Below, piece by piece: positions 12,076 to 24,666 of a stretch of 64,000 nucleotides of DNA (position 1 is the first letter of the stretch; each line of letters begins with the position of its first letter). The stretch lies in assembly GCA_013399855.1 (NCBI GenBank), contig VXAY01004115.1:603302-667301 (forward strand), written 5' to 3'. This stretch comes from Oxyruncus cristatus. Taxonomy: Eukaryota; Chordata; Aves; Passeriformes; Cotingidae. The position numbers were made by a program, and so were the translations under genes. The notes beneath the pieces are model-generated. The model saw only the letters and a program-made list of their open reading frames with translations, was not told the origin of the DNA and searched no databases.

Positions 12076-12094
12076 TTTTTTTTTTTTTTTTTTT
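12076..12094. repeat. poly(T) tract
   Basis: 19 consecutive T residues within an FRMPD2 intron, about 230 bases downstream (gene sense) of the last FERM exon. Confidence 0.95.
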
Positions 12095-12326
12095 AGATCT
12101 GAGTTTAGCTAAATAGTTGTTATTATCAGCAGAGAATCCCTCTTCACCTGCTACACGTGCCCATTCACATGCACATGCCAAGTTAGACGTACACTCCTCT
12201 AACTTCCAGTGTAGTAGAAGACATTATTTTCTAACTGTAGCAGACTTTTCCTAAAACCTAATGCACCTTTCCTAAAACCTAACCCTGTCCTATGGGCCCA
12301 ACAATGAAAGTGCATTTATTCCTCAC

Positions 12327-12483
12327 CTGATGAAGTTTGCCGAAGTTGCCTAGAATTCGTCTGCGCATTGAATTTGTGCTGGGCCGAACAGAGGTCTAGT
12401 AGATATTTACATGTCTTCGCTGTATCAGTAATGAAGGTGTGTTTCTTGCCACTGAAGCTGCTTTCAATCATGAATTTTTTTCT
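12327..12483 (-). CDS. FRMPD2: FRMPD2 exon, end of FERM F3
   Basis: 157 bases, phase 0 to 1. Reads [20 protein letters not shown] then [20 protein letters not shown]. KKHTFxTD and CKYLLxLCSxQHKF form the last strand and closing helix of FERM F3. Acceptor CCCTTCAG, donor TCAG|GTGAGG. Confidence 0.96.
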
Positions 12484-13351
12484 CTGAAGGGAAAAAAAAA
12501 GCACAGTTTGCCTCATATATCAGGCACTACACTGAGGTACTGAAAGTTCATTTATATAATTTTGCTTTGTCCAGTTGCATTTATGCCTCACTGCATGCCT
12601 TTTGGGTGCAGTAAATGCCTGTTGTAAATTCAACAGTCGTTACTAAGGTACCTATGTATCACCTATGTGACAAGTTGAGCCTTTGGACATTGAATGCGTT
12701 GAGAGCAGACTGCTAGAACTGCAAAATTTGGCCCTACAGATGTTAAAATTATTAAACAAATTTAATATGAAAACGAACATATCTTCAAGGGACAGCAGGA
12801 CCATATTGGGAGAGAAAACAAGCTGAGAAACATGTGATGCAGTTTGACACCTAAACCGTATGACAGTAGATGGATGGACCTCTAATGTCAAAATCCCACT
12901 TAGAAAGGGTCACAATCTTGTCACCAATACTAGTTTGTTAATATACTAAGAGATGGGGATAGGAATAATGAGATCTGGAAGCAGGAGACATGATCCTATT
13001 ACCTGGTGTAGGTAAGAAAATAGAAGAAAAAAGAGAGAGCGGTAAAGGCATGAGAGGCATGAATATGCAATATGCCATAGAGAGGTTCGACATAGTCTCT
13101 CTGTAACAGTCAACACCTGATTGTTCAGTTTTATGGTACTTTAACTCCAGCTTTGGCAAGAAATGCTCTAGAACTATACCTCACGAAGAATTGGGTATCC
13201 TCATATCCACATCCAGATTCAGCTTTCATTTTAAACTATTTTAAAAAGGACTTGCCTGTATGGAATGAGTCTAATTCTGGCTCTTAATGCAAAGTGACAG
13301 GAAGAAGGGGAGTAAAGTTGTGGAGAAGAGATTCAGTTAGTTCCAACTCAC

Positions 13352-13537
13352 ATGAGCAGAAATTCTCTCTGTTTCACGCCACTGGAATCGTAAACTGGCA
13401 ATTCTTGTGTGATTTTTGATCTCATAGACAATGATGCCTTTGGCACAGATTCCCAGGGTTATGTCCCCTTCTGCTCCTTTCTTCTCTTGGGACACGCGAT
13501 AGAATAACACTCCATATTCGGGAAGTTGCTGAGTCAC
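13352..13537 (-). CDS. FRMPD2: FRMPD2 exon, FERM F3 lobe (PH-like)
   Basis: 186 bases, 62 codons, phase 0. Reads [40 protein letters not shown] and [23 protein letters not shown] and LGICAKGxxVYE with FxWRETxxIS are typical of the FERM C-lobe, the PH/PTB-like surface used for lipid and peptide binding. Acceptor CTCTACAAG, donor AT|GTGAGT. Confidence 0.96.
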
Positions 13538-15669
13538 CTTGTAGAGAAAAAGGACTTTTACCATGCATTACTGAAAAAGATTCATGGGAAGAAAAGGCAG
13601 GTAGATGGGAGAGGAAATGCTTTTGAGTGTCTTTACTGAGTATTCTTTCACTCTGTCAAGGATCCTTTGAAAACCCTTACCAAATTTTCATAACTTCTGC
13701 CTCACAGAGTCATCACCTTACTTTGGGATGTCATAGAGTCACCACATACATTAATTTTTCATGTGTAAAATTGAAAAAACACTTTCCCATAAACTTCATT
13801 GGAAGATGTAGGGGTGTTATGCAGCTTCCTGCACAATCATCTAAACATTACAGTGTCACGGAGGTACTCAGCATTATTGCTACTTGGCACTTGTGTGCAT
13901 TTCAGAATAGAAATTCACACAGGTTTAGTGCAGCTGACTACTGTGAAAACTTATTTATTTCCATTTTCTTTTCTATTTCCTTGAGCAAACCCAGAAACCA
14001 TGAGGTATAGCCAATATGATGATCTTAATAAAACTACTAATATTTTAGTGCCAGAGCTACTTTGACATTATGATGGGCATGTGGGGTTTCCTTTCTACAG
14101 CAGTGATGATCAACTGGAAATCTTGACTGTAGTGACACTACAGCTCCCAGCTTGCAACAAACTCACTCAGGTATACGTGCCAATTCCTTCATGGCTATCA
14201 TCTTTGAAAATAAGGCATTATATATTTCCATTGCCAACATCTTAAGTTACAGGTTTGGCTAAATTGTACCTCAGAGTATCTCACCTAAATATAGTGGTGA
14301 CTTTGGAAGGAATTTGACTGCCCTAGAAATCCCTTCAGTGCCAGACTTGATAGTAACAGATCTTCAGTGTCACTTCTTCTTCCACAGTGCTCATTGCTGG
14401 GCAAAAAGTTAAGTAAGATTATACTTCAAGGGACTGACAAGCCAGCTTCTGTTCCAGTCCTCAAACTGTGCAGAGAATAGTCTGAGGAACTCATCCAGAG
14501 GCTCTCAGTGTTGATTCATGTCTTTCTACCTCCTGTACTTGGCCACAAAAATGTTAAAATGTGATCTTTTACAGAACTATAGAATATGAGGAGGGTTTAC
14601 TGTCCTCATCTGCATATCAACACGAGTTTATGCTAACACTTTTTTTTTCATTCTGGGAAGCTGCTGTGGAACCCCCAAATGACTTTTCAACCATGAATAG
14701 AAATTTTCAGTGACCAAAATAAAACACTTTAAGAAGATCTGTTTTTCAGAAAGTATCCATAGTACAAATGTTCAGGTCCTGAAAACTGGGGCATTTATAG
14801 TCACTAGCTGAACCTGGGTTTTAATTTTTAATCCCTTTCATATTTGGAATTTACATGTTCTTGCCATGGGGGCTATCTTTCTCACTTTGTGTGATGTGTT
14901 GGCTCCTTCTACAGACTTATTCAATGAAACAGACACTAACAAAGCTACTTTTCTTCACTGGATTTGCCACACATGATGAGACTGTCATTAAGACTAAGCT
15001 TCAATCTATTTCTTCAATTCCACTGACAGTGTTAGATGGGGAACTAACACAATTAAATAGCAACTGAACTAAAATGATGCTATAAATAAAAGCATATTGC
15101 ACTGCAGCAAAATGGGTCCTGATATTCAACCCTTATTTAATCTCGGATATTTTTCATTTGATGGAGAGTTTAGGGAGAAGGAGAAATTAGCAGGAAAAAA
15201 ATTAAAACCCACATCATCATGACACTTCAGAGCCCTAGAGAAATAGTCATGCAAGAAAATACTTAAGAGAATTCCTTCCTCACTTCCAGGGTTCACAGAT
15301 AATTTTAAACAAACAATTACTACATATTCAGAAATTACAGCTGCTGTAATTTCAGACATCCAAAAAAGGGGCTTATTCCCATGTTTTATAATCACCTGGA
15401 ACCCAGACATTTTGGTAACATGCCAAAAATTTGCATCAAGCCTTAGGATGCTGAAAATGAACTGAAATGTGCTTTAACGCTTTATATAAACTCTCAGTGA
15501 AAGTATCTACAGCAGAATGAAATTCAGAGTTTTTTGCTGACTTTTTAAATTTTTTCACCATATCTAAAATCTACTGTATCAGCCAAGAAGGAAATAATAG
15601 AAAATGCTAAATAGAGAGGGGCTTTCTACCTCAAAATAAATAAATAATGTTTGGGGTATGGCAAGTTAC

Positions 15670-15822
15670 CTTTAAAAATTCTAGTTCAGCTTCATCCTCA
15701 AATAGGGAACGATTCATACGATGTAATTTAGCAAGCTCTCGCTGTACATATGCCAGGGTCATTTTCTCTATTCGACTTGCTGGAACATAGTCTTCGACGC
15801 GAAAATAGTTCTTCCCATGCAT
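15670..15822 (-). CDS. FRMPD2: FRMPD2 exon, FERM F2 lobe end
   Basis: 153 bases, 51 codons, phase 0. Reads MHGKNYFRVEDYVPASRIEK, then a helix rich in Arg/Leu/His and DEAELEFLK. The YFxVEDYxPAS and AELEFLK motifs match human FRMPD2. The acceptor CCCCACAG follows an unusually long T-run with scattered G on the coding strand (plus-strand A tract at 15831-15865). Donor AAG|GTAACT. Confidence 0.95.
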
Positions 15823-16717
15823 CTGTGGGGAAAAAAAAAAAAAAAACAAAACAAACAAAAAACAACTCCAGAGAAACAAGAGCCTTTTGTTCTTACTTGA
15901 CTTTTCTTATTCTTTGCATTTCATTTTCAGGGTGGCCCTTATGCAGAAGTCACCCTGTTGCCATTTTCTAGAGGTAGGTGGGGAACAGCAGGTAGTGTCC
16001 TGACAGCCTGTGCCTCTTGTACCTGTGCTCAGCCAGGTGCTCAAAGCACATACCACTTCTTTGTGCAGAGGGGACGAAGGTGTGTCCTACAGTATGTTCT
16101 GTACTTGGAGCTGACAGCTACAGCTGCATCAGTGCAACCTACACTGATGGATCCGACCAAATGGATCAGACCACTCAGAGTTCAATTAGTAGAGCTACAC
16201 TAATTTATAGAACTTAGGATATGGAAGAGAACATAAATGGATATTTTCTATACACTTGAAAACTAGGACAACTAGTTCAGATATACCATCTGTGACCTTC
16301 CTGTCTTTGCGGCTTGTGGATCTGAGCCTACACATCAAATAGCTGTGAATTCTGGAGTGTTCATTTGTTTTTTCCTTCCATGTCTACTACTCTCTTTAAG
16401 CCCCTCTGCGCATCCACACTATGCCTATGTTGGAAATTTTCCACAGATTTTCTGGGATTTCTAGGATATGTTATCAATTATGAAGGATAAAAATTCTCAT
16501 CATTCTGCCATACTTCCTGCCAAATTCACCTGGCTCAATACTGCTCCTTAACTGGGAAAATTTTGTAATTTTTTAATTAAATCTGGAGGATTTAACTGAA
16601 GGACTTAAATGAAATTCTGTGCTATTCACATTTCTTCTTTAAATGCTATGTGACAAACAAAAGCTGCAAAAGTTGTTGAGAGAGACCTCTGAGAAATATT
16701 GTATTATTTATCCACAC

Positions 16718-16856
16718 CTCAGAAGCATAATTGCCAAGCTCTGCCTGTAAAGCCAAAGCGCCGAGTTTCAGGGCAGTCTCATCATTGCAATATAATCGTT
16801 CTTCCAAAATATCTTTACGAAGCTGCAGGTAAAACTGATGCCTTGTCAAGCTGTGC
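16718..16856 (-). CDS. FRMPD2: FRMPD2 exon, FERM F2 lobe
   Basis: 139 bases, phase 2 to 0. Reads [20 protein letters not shown] then [20 protein letters not shown] and GNYASE. This is the helical acyl-CoA-binding-like F2 lobe ([10 protein letters not shown], LALQAExG). Acceptor TATTCCAG, donor GAG|GTGTGG. Confidence 0.96.
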
Positions 16857-16952
16857 CTGGAATACAAAAGGGTTTAGGAACACAGGAGGAGCTTTGAATG
16901 GTATCCCTAAAAGCTACTGTTTTTCCTGCAGCCAGCAGAACTGTGCGCTTAC

Positions 16953-17103
16953 TGGATAACATTAAAGTGGTTGACAAAGAATTTTATCCTTAGAAAGAGT
17001 GTGAAATTAATGATGGAGGTTTTCTTCTTGGGTTGGTCATTCCAGCCATCTGGGGCCACTTTGTAGAGTTTGGTCTCCTCATCCAAAAAGAAGAATTCTT
17101 TAC
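16953..17103 (-). CDS. FRMPD2: FRMPD2 exon, FERM F1-F2 junction
   Basis: 151 bases, phase 1 to 2. Reads [20 protein letters not shown] and then [20 protein letters not shown]. The FxLD...LxKVAPxGW and [11 protein letters not shown] strings are diagnostic for this FERM subfamily. Acceptor TCATTTCAG, donor CA|GTAAGC. Confidence 0.95.
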
Positions 17104-17832
17104 CTGAAATGAGAATGTTGGGTTCTGTAATAAATCTGGATATACTTCAGCATCTCAAAGTTCTGCTGTCTTCATATAGTGCATCACCAGCAATAAAATA
17201 TAAAATGGATTGTGGATGTCAGTGAGATTTAATTCTTTGCGTCATGGCTTAACTTACTGCTCTTTGATGGAGAACTTAGGATAACAGTATGTAGTTTAGG
17301 ATTACAATTGTTAGTTGCTGGATTAGTGAGGTACCTATGGAATCACTTAGAATTGATGGAGATGCATTCTGCTCACCATTTAGGTTCTGCACCCCACTGT
17401 AATCCTCATTCCCTAGACATAAGATGTGCTTCTCAGCCATGCTTGCCACCAGAAATGGACTAGGGAGAGGTGGGTCTTGTAGATGACATAGCTGAACCTG
17501 TACTCCTATCTAGAAGCACAGGCAGTTAGCCGTCCTCAGTACAGCACTTCCTGGAATTTCTGCTGGAGTTACATGGTTCGGTATTATTCCAGGTCAAGGC
17601 TGGGACACAGCTTTTCTGACTGGGAATATCATCTAGTAATATGCACAGTTCTAGGATAGACATGCTTTACCTCAGTGCAGTACAGTTTAAATGAACGTGC
17701 CTTACTTTTGCTTCAGCTTTTTATCTGCTTTCATCTGAGGATCTTAAAAGATTTTACTGGAATTCATTAATGAAGTGACTACAGAGGCACAGAGGGAGAG
17801 AGCTGTTACTGTACTTAGCTGTGTCTCTTTAC

Positions 17833-18007
17833 CTTTCAGGTAAGCCAAGCCAAAGTAGAAATGTTCCACCAAGTTTGCATACGCCACCACGGTGTTGAAA
17901 ACATCTCTTGCCTTGGTCTTGATGTCACATTGCACCTCAAGGCACTGCCCATTGAGTAGAATCACATTGAGGTCCCTTTGGGACAAATAGGATTTTCCTT
18001 TTTTAGT
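17833..18007 (-). CDS. FRMPD2: FRMPD2 exon, FERM F1 lobe (ubiquitin-like)
   Basis: 175 bases, phase 0 to 1. Reads [20 protein letters not shown] then [20 protein letters not shown] and ends [10 protein letters not shown]. VxLLNGQxLEVxCD and HxFGLAxLK are hallmarks of the FERM F1 lobe in PTPN13/FRMPD2. Acceptor TTCTTAG, donor AAAG|GTAAAG. Confidence 0.95.
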
Positions 18008-18668
18008 CTAAGAACATGCAACAAAGAATGAAGAATGAGTGCCAAGTACAAGCAACTCAGGTTCCACACCATTTTATTACTGAGACCCCTTAGTCTCCTA
18101 TCTCTACATAACCTCATGGAAATGGTCACAACATTGTGCTATTCCCTGCCTTCTCATAAATTAATATCACAAACAGTTATAATTTTTAAAAAACCCAGAG
18201 GATGCCAACAAAACAGCTGACCGTACCCAGACTCTATAGTCACCAGGGTTATTCTAGATTTGGGGGTAATTCCAAATTCTCTTTGCCCTCATTTTTATTG
18301 CTGTATGCTATCAACTTTTTACCTTATATTAATGAAAGGTAAAGGATGTGGCTGCAAGCTGGAGAAGTCCCATACATCGGCACTAGATGTCACATGGCAT
18401 GTTTGTTGTATAATCTTTGTCTCGAAAGTCTTAGGCTAAAGTGAGCATTCTGAGCTGAGAAGGATAAATTAAGCTAATTTTAAACCAACAGAAATAACTA
18501 AATAGCAGTGAGAATTAAATCACTTCCTTTCAAGTTTCAATACTTCTGCAGGTAATTTGTTTTGAGAGGAAGACATGGCAAGAATACTGGGTTGGGACTC
18601 AGATGCAACTTACAAAGAGCCCCAACTAAAAGGTAGCTAGATTAGTCCTGAATTCTTGATGTACTTAC

Positions 18669-18740
18669 CACAATTGATCCAGGCAGCTGCAAGGTCACTG
18701 GTGGTTCACTAGACAAAATAATAAATTCTGGACCTGAAAA
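18669..18740 (-). CDS. FRMPD2: FRMPD2 exon, pre-FERM segment
   Basis: 72 bases, phase 0 both ends. Reads FSGPEFIILSSEPPVTLQLP then GSIV. In human FRMPD2 and PTPN13 the same PEF...LxLPGSxV segment directly precedes the FERM F1 lobe. Acceptor CTCCTTGCAG, donor GTG|GTAAGT. A second in-exon AG (TTTTCAG) lies seven bases downstream but would break the match. Confidence 0.9.
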
Positions 18741-20336
18741 CTGCAAGGAGGAAATTTAGAAATTGAGTAAATTGTCTCTATAATGTAATGAAGATCCCAA
18801 ACACAAGTATCAATGAACACCATTTCTGTTGATCTATATGCTGGAGGTGATTGACTTCAGTGTCTAATAATGTCCAGATGCTGACTGAAGACTTCTCTCT
18901 GTTTGAGGTCTCTCCTGTGTGGACTCTCTGAGGTCTAAGTAGGGGTAAGCTCATGCTGAAGCCTTTACTTGATAAAGGCTCTTAACCAAGATTCATTTCC
19001 TTTGCAAGGCACCTATTTTCATGACACTTAGGGAAACTTAATTTATTCTGAGACCTTTTCCCATTTGATTCCCAAGCTACTCTGAGGACAGTCATAGACA
19101 TGTACATACATACATATACACCACTGTGATTTCATAAGCCTGGCTTAAATAGGTACCACACTGAAAAACGGAGCTGCTTTCTTCCCTGTAATAAAGGCTG
19201 ACTGATAGTTCTTATGAGTGGACATTTTATTTTTTTTTTTTTAACTTCAACAAACTTTAACAGGGCAAGATGGTTTTTTTCTTGCTGAGCATCCACCTCA
19301 AGTAATTTTGCATATTGGTTTTTCACTAGATTTATCTATGCTTTTAGATGCTTTACGCAGAGACAAATAACTAAAGGTCTGCAAGTGATAAGATGTGAAT
19401 CCTTCCAGCCATTGTCCATGACTTCGTAACTTGACTCATTTAGATCCTTTTAAAAAAAAATTAGGATTTATTTCATAATAATAGTATTGTCCTGCCAATA
19501 GACAGTGAACTCTTATATTACACTAAAGAGGGACTAGCGCTTTGTTATAACACTCTGAGAAACTCAATTATTATCCCAACAAAAAACATATAATAAAATT
19601 TAAAACCAAATTTATATGTTAAAGGGTAATTTTCCAAACTATCTAACTGAAGCTCTTAACAAATATCTGCCACTGGTCAGTCCTGAGCTTCTGAACTGAG
19701 AAGAGGTCAAAGGGCTCATCAGCCTAACACCTGTCCTTTCTTCCACAACAGAAAGCTCCATAGGAAAAATCATTGTGGAGTTTTCTGTGATTCAGTTATT
19801 TCTGTATTTTTGCGATCCAGCTGCCAAAGAAACATTACCCCTCCCATTTAACAGAGTCTTACAACAAATGAACAACTACAAATAGAAACTTAGGAAAACT
19901 CTTGGTTTGGCACACTCAGCGCTTGCCTATGCTTTCTGTAACAAAAATTTTAAGTCCTTGGAACACCACTGACCAGCAAACATTTGGGGTCAGTATCTTT
20001 GTAGATTTTTTTTGCTGTTCTGAAGCTCCTGTTAAAGTGGTTGGTGAAAACAGTCTTTATGGTGTTTGATGCTTCCAGAAATCACACGTATAGTCAGAGA
20101 GGGTTCAATTATCAGCTTTTTCATAGTCTTTATGAACATGAACTTTCACTGTTGTCAGTTCTGAGACATCACAACTGGATCATGCCTGATTTGGAGTCTT
20201 TCAATTTAGAATACTCATCGAATGAGATGATTCAGTAGCTAATGTGCAGGTCACTGTCAAACAACAATTAGATGAGAAGTTTCTCTTTAGTGATATTTAC
20301 ATTTTGAAATCAGCCTATATGTTTTTCATCATTCAC

Positions 20337-20487
20337 CTTTTCCTTCCTGTGGAACAAACATTTCTGTGATGAAGCAGCTACTGTGTAGTCTTTTGTAGAC
20401 ACAGAGAAGGTGGAACCTAAGCTTAACAGGTTCTGTCGGCTGTTCTTCTGAGTTCCACCAGGGATTTCTTCGACAGCACTGACCGAC
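20337..20487 (-). CDS. FRMPD2: FRMPD2 exon, linker before FERM
   Basis: 151 bases, read from phase 2 to phase 0. Serine-rich, ending SSQKCLFHRKEK just before FSGPEF of the next exon; human FRMPD2 has a comparable basic stretch before FSRPEF. Acceptor TTTGAAG, donor AAAG|GTGAAT. The frame ending in phase 0 is chosen because it joins the FERM start. The entry phase does not match the 26.2 kb exon, which suggests a missed small exon. Confidence 0.72.
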
Positions 20488-20729
20488 CTTCAAAGGAAAT
20501 GTCATAGTGAGCAGTATATGTAGCATGCAATCAAAACAGCACTGACTTCAGGACAAAGAGCTTAAGGTACATTAACTAGGAATATTATGGGATATTATAA
20601 AGTCCAGGGAAATGTCAGCTTTAAGTTCTTAAATGTTTCTTTACAGAAAAAGAAAAATAATTTAACAGAAATAATATTACTGATGCCCTTCGTAAAGAAA
20701 CTAAACTCTGCTTTAATTCAGTTCCAGTC

Positions 20730-20757
20730 TTTTTTTTTTTCTTTTTTTTTTTTTTTT
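20730..20757. repeat. poly(T) tract with one C
   Basis: A 28-base T-run broken by one C at 20741, upstream (gene sense) of the linker exon at 20.3 kb. It reads as an A-run on the coding strand. Confidence 0.95.
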
Positions 20758-21377
20758 CATTTGGTGAGCCAAATCTAGCTGGTTTAAATTTGGTGAGGTC
20801 AACAGGTAAAGAATTCAGCCCCATACCCTTCTTGGAATTCTACAGGATTAAGTAAATTTCTCATTTCTTATATTTGTGAGAAAAAAGCTTCAGAAAACCT
20901 TATAATTTGCTGTTACATTACTCAGAATTTTCCAGGAATGGTAATTAAATTAGTTGAATACTAATACATTAGAATAAATTAATGTCTTAGGGAACTGAGG
21001 GAATTTTCAACTTAATTAATAGAAAGATGTGTGAAATCTCAGAGCAGAAAGTTGCCTTTGTACTACAGTTTTAACCCATAAAGTAATGGTGTTTTCCACC
21101 TGAGCAGACACGTGTCCTTAGAATAAACTTAAAATATACTATGTACTCTTGTCTATGAGGAAAGAACGATTATGTGGTTCAGAAGGAAAGGTTTTTGAGG
21201 TGGATTTTTGTTAATTACATTTTTTAACAAATGCCAAAGTAACATGGAAGCTTTTTCATTATTCCAAAGTTTCATCCTTTTCTTTTGCATGTTGCAAACT
21301 TGCTTCAGGAGACTATTCAAGGATTTTCAAAAAAATTTTAACAAATTTACTTGAGTAGTTGCTCATCTCTTGTGCCT

Positions 21378-21656
21378 AGTATCCGGTGTCAGGGAACACG
21401 GGAATGGTTCAAAGCTACATTCTGTGGGGTTCAGACATGATATAAGGAAGCATTTCTTTACTTAGAGGGTGGCCAAACATTGGCACAGGCTTTCTAGGGA
21501 GGTGGTCATTGGCCCATTTTAAAAGCATTTGGACATACCCTTAATAACTTGCTTTAACTTTTGGTCAGCCCCGAAGTGGTTGGGCAGTTGGACTAGGTAA
21601 TTATTGCAGGTCTCTTCCAACTGAACTATTCTGTTCTATTCTATTCTATCATATCC
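21378..21656 (+). mobile_element. CR1 LINE, 3' end
   Basis: About 280 bases matching the CR1 3' region: GGGAATGGTTCAAAGC, GGAAGCATTTCTTTAC, GCAGTTGGACTAG, AGGTCTCTTCCAACTGAA, ending in ATTCT-type short tandem repeats that replace a poly(A) tail in CR1. It is 5'-truncated, as nearly all CR1 copies are, and lies antisense in the intron between the 20.3 and 26.2 kb exons. CR1 is the dominant LINE of birds and other sauropsids. Confidence 0.93.
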
Positions 21657-22377
21657 TAGTTTAATTCCTCTGTCTATAAAGATATCTAGATATTTTTGTT
21701 TCTATCAATGCAACCTCATAAAGATCAACATTTACCTAAGAAATATGCCTAAAAATTACCTGAAGTGACTTTTGTGAGCATAAAAATACTATTAGCTTAA
21801 AACCCAAGATCCTTTATTAAGAAGGATTTATTTTCCTGCAGAAAACACTTCCAGTTATTATTCCTGTGAGGTGAGAGATGCCAGAATTGACAGCTGTGTC
21901 TTCTTTATATATAGCCTAGAGCCCTGCATGTACTGACAAGTTTAACATGTAAATGTCAGTTGGACTGCCTACAGAACTGAGCATGATGATAAGCTTTATA
22001 ACTGGTAAACCCATCACTAAGTTTTGTATTGGCTGTACTTCTGCATGGGCAACTGGTGATTTCCAAAGTGGTTATTTCATCTCCATTGTTGTTAAGGTAC
22101 TTGCAATAGGATGGTGACCTTGGTAGAAATCCAGTTGCAGATGCTTACAACCAAAAGTGGGGTTTACAGTCCTTGAAGTTCTGTGGGAAACAGCTTGCTG
22201 GAAATTTGGAGAAGAGAGTTCATCTTTCAGCAGAGGAGGGGAACTTATCCTTGGCATCCTGATTTTAGATCAAGAATATCAGAATCATACCCAAGTTGTT
22301 AATCAGAGGCATGGCAATTGCTCCAAAATACTCATTTAATAAATCCTCTGTTACTGATATAATTGCCAGGTGTCAGT

Positions 22378-22405
22378 ATACACACATATATATATGTATG
22401 TGTAG
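22378..22405. repeat. alternating purine-pyrimidine microsatellite, near-palindromic
   Basis: A (CA)n-(TA)n-(TG)n run, ACACACATATATATATG then TATGTGTA, forming an imperfect inverted repeat. Intronic. Confidence 0.7.
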
Positions 22406-23270
22406 TTAGACAGGTAGACAGAGACTTCTTTTTTCACAAAAGCAGCCACTATCCTGCAACCTGCTTGTAATTCTTTCTTTTTGTAGTTTTAGAGGTGTAC
22501 TGGGGTATCTCATATCGCCCGGATTATCATGATTGATGTATGAGGAATTTCAAACTGTTTACTTCGGATACACCTAGCTGGGAATTGATCTAAATGGAGC
22601 ATTTCCTGTGGGCCTGAATTACTCATGTCATGGTTAAAAGAAGAAACTCCTGCTTAACTGGGTCAAGAACTCTATTAAATGGGATGTCTGTAGGGATTAC
22701 ATGGTGCTTAACTATGGGATTCTGGTCTTTGTGGTGCCTAGAGGCTAACAGTACTGACATCTCTTCTTCATTTGGAAACAGCCATGATTATGGCTGCACT
22801 ATGCTAACATCCAGTCTACAAAACTTTTGTTTAGCAGCAGTGGTGCTTTTCTGGCTTTTGAAAAGGAGTTAGTATCAGCTGTACAATTCTCAGTTTTCTT
22901 TGTCAGTGTCTACAGGGCTGCTGTATATGCCAATGGCTGAAATGAGGCTAATCCTCATGGCAGAGCAGAGATCTTTACTGCTTGTGTCCCTGGGTTACCT
23001 ATAACTCTTCAGTAAAGTGCAGGGCTGGATATAGCTGACACAAGGGAGAAAAATCAACCTAAGTACCTAGATGGAACTGCAAAAAGCCACTGAAAATTAT
23101 GGATCATATGGTCTGCCATAAGCACTCCAGAACACATAAGGCCTATGCTAATGTGACAGCAAGGCAAGACCACGTCCAAATTCTGAATACAGACAAATAA
23201 GGACCCTGCCAGAATGCCTTGACAGGGAAAGGGATGACTGTTGATATCTTTTCAACAGGTTTTTCCCTTC

Positions 23271-23335
23271 ACAGAATCATATAATCATTAAGGTTAGAGA
23301 AGACCTGCAAAATCATCAAGTCCAACCTTCCACAG
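23271..23335 (-). mobile_element. CR1 LINE fragment, extreme 3' end
   Basis: Reverse complement of the CR1 tail: AGAATCATATAATCATTAAG, then GAAGACCTGCAAAATCATC and AAGTCCAACC. Only about 65 bases are recognisable before the similarity is lost. Confidence 0.85.
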
Positions 23336-24574
23336 TCTCTGTGGAACTGCTTCCCAGTTGTTTCAGTCACAGAGGGCTATTGCTGCTTGCCTGACTCTGA
23401 TGGAGACACAGCCAGGGGCAGCTGTTCTGGGAGGCCCACAGCATCTGGCAGGACACAGTGGAAAAGAGTAAAGGTGGAGATCTTGAATGTGCTTTTTTTT
23501 TGTATGGATTGTTCAGGGCCCAAGTTTCATTTCACCAGACCATTTGGATTGTTCCACTTGGAACAAAATTAAGTCTAGGTGCACATTATTTATCAATTCT
23601 ACATAGAAGAATATGATGTATTAGTAAGGTATTTATTCTACATAAATAGTATCTATTATCAAAACAGCCCAGATGGCCATCCAGGCATTTTCTGATAATG
23701 GCATTGCCGCACTAGTTGTCCACTTCACTTAGTTATAAAACAGCTTTCATCTTGTAGAAGTATGACTTGAGATTACCTGTTTATGAAGAGCTTGTAGCTA
23801 CTTTGTGTCCTTGACCCACTAAGTGTGGGGTCACATGACCTGTGTGTCTCTGGAACTTTCCCTGAAATAAATAAAGTAAATTTCACAATTGAAGCAGTTG
23901 TAGCAGCACTTAGCATCCGATGTTGGGACAATTGCAACAGGCAAGCAATGTATACTGGTTATGTCCTCTCTTTTAGACTGGCTACTGTCCTCGCTTGGAC
24001 ACAAATGGCTTTTTAATAAGGTTAAGTGAATACTACCAGCAGTATTCCTACTTCCCTCGTTATTGTTACTTTCTCTTCATAACCCTTCATGTGAATGTAA
24101 TTTGGAAAATAGCTGCTTAGGTACAATGGCTGTAGTTTCCATCTGTATGGGGGTAATTTGTGAAACAGCTTTTCTCCTCAGAAACTATGTCGAATTTTTG
24201 CATAAAATTGGGTGGAAAAAGCCATGACATTTCTCTGGATTAAATAGAGTAGAATATAAAATCACTGAAATGAAAATGTTTGTAAATATTCCACTGCTTG
24301 TTTTCTACATTAAATATATTTTAAATGTTTTTACATCATAAAAATGTGGTGAGAGTATAGGATGGTTTGTGAGTCCTTAGCAAATAAGATTTGTATTGTT
24401 TTTCCCCTTCAGTAATCGCTGCTGCTACAGAAAGGATAGGTGTTGCATTCTCCAAATACATGAAAGCTGAAATTTAGAGGCAGAACCAGAAAGGGTACGC
24501 AAGTGGTAGCTCTATTAACGATTTTTGTAGCAACAAAGATGTTTTAAATCATGCTCTCATACACACGGTGCGGC

Positions 24575-24666
24575 TATTGGGGATGGTCCTGTGCAGGGCT
24601 AAGGGCTGGGCTCAATGATCCTTATGGGTCCCTTCCAACTCAGCATATTCTGTGATTCTGTAATTT
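24575..24666 (+). mobile_element. CR1 LINE fragment, 3' end
   Basis: Contains GGTCCTGTGCAGGGC, GGCTCAATGATCCTTATGGG, TCCCTTCCAACTCAGCATAT and a TCTGTGATTCTGTAAT tail, typical of CR1 3' ends. A different subtype from the copy at 21.4 kb by its final segment. Confidence 0.9.

Noticed and set aside
22072..22257. Ser/Pro-rich minus-strand frame as the missing FRMPD2 linker exon
   Set aside because: It has an acceptable acceptor, but neither its entry nor its exit phase fits the neighbouring exons.
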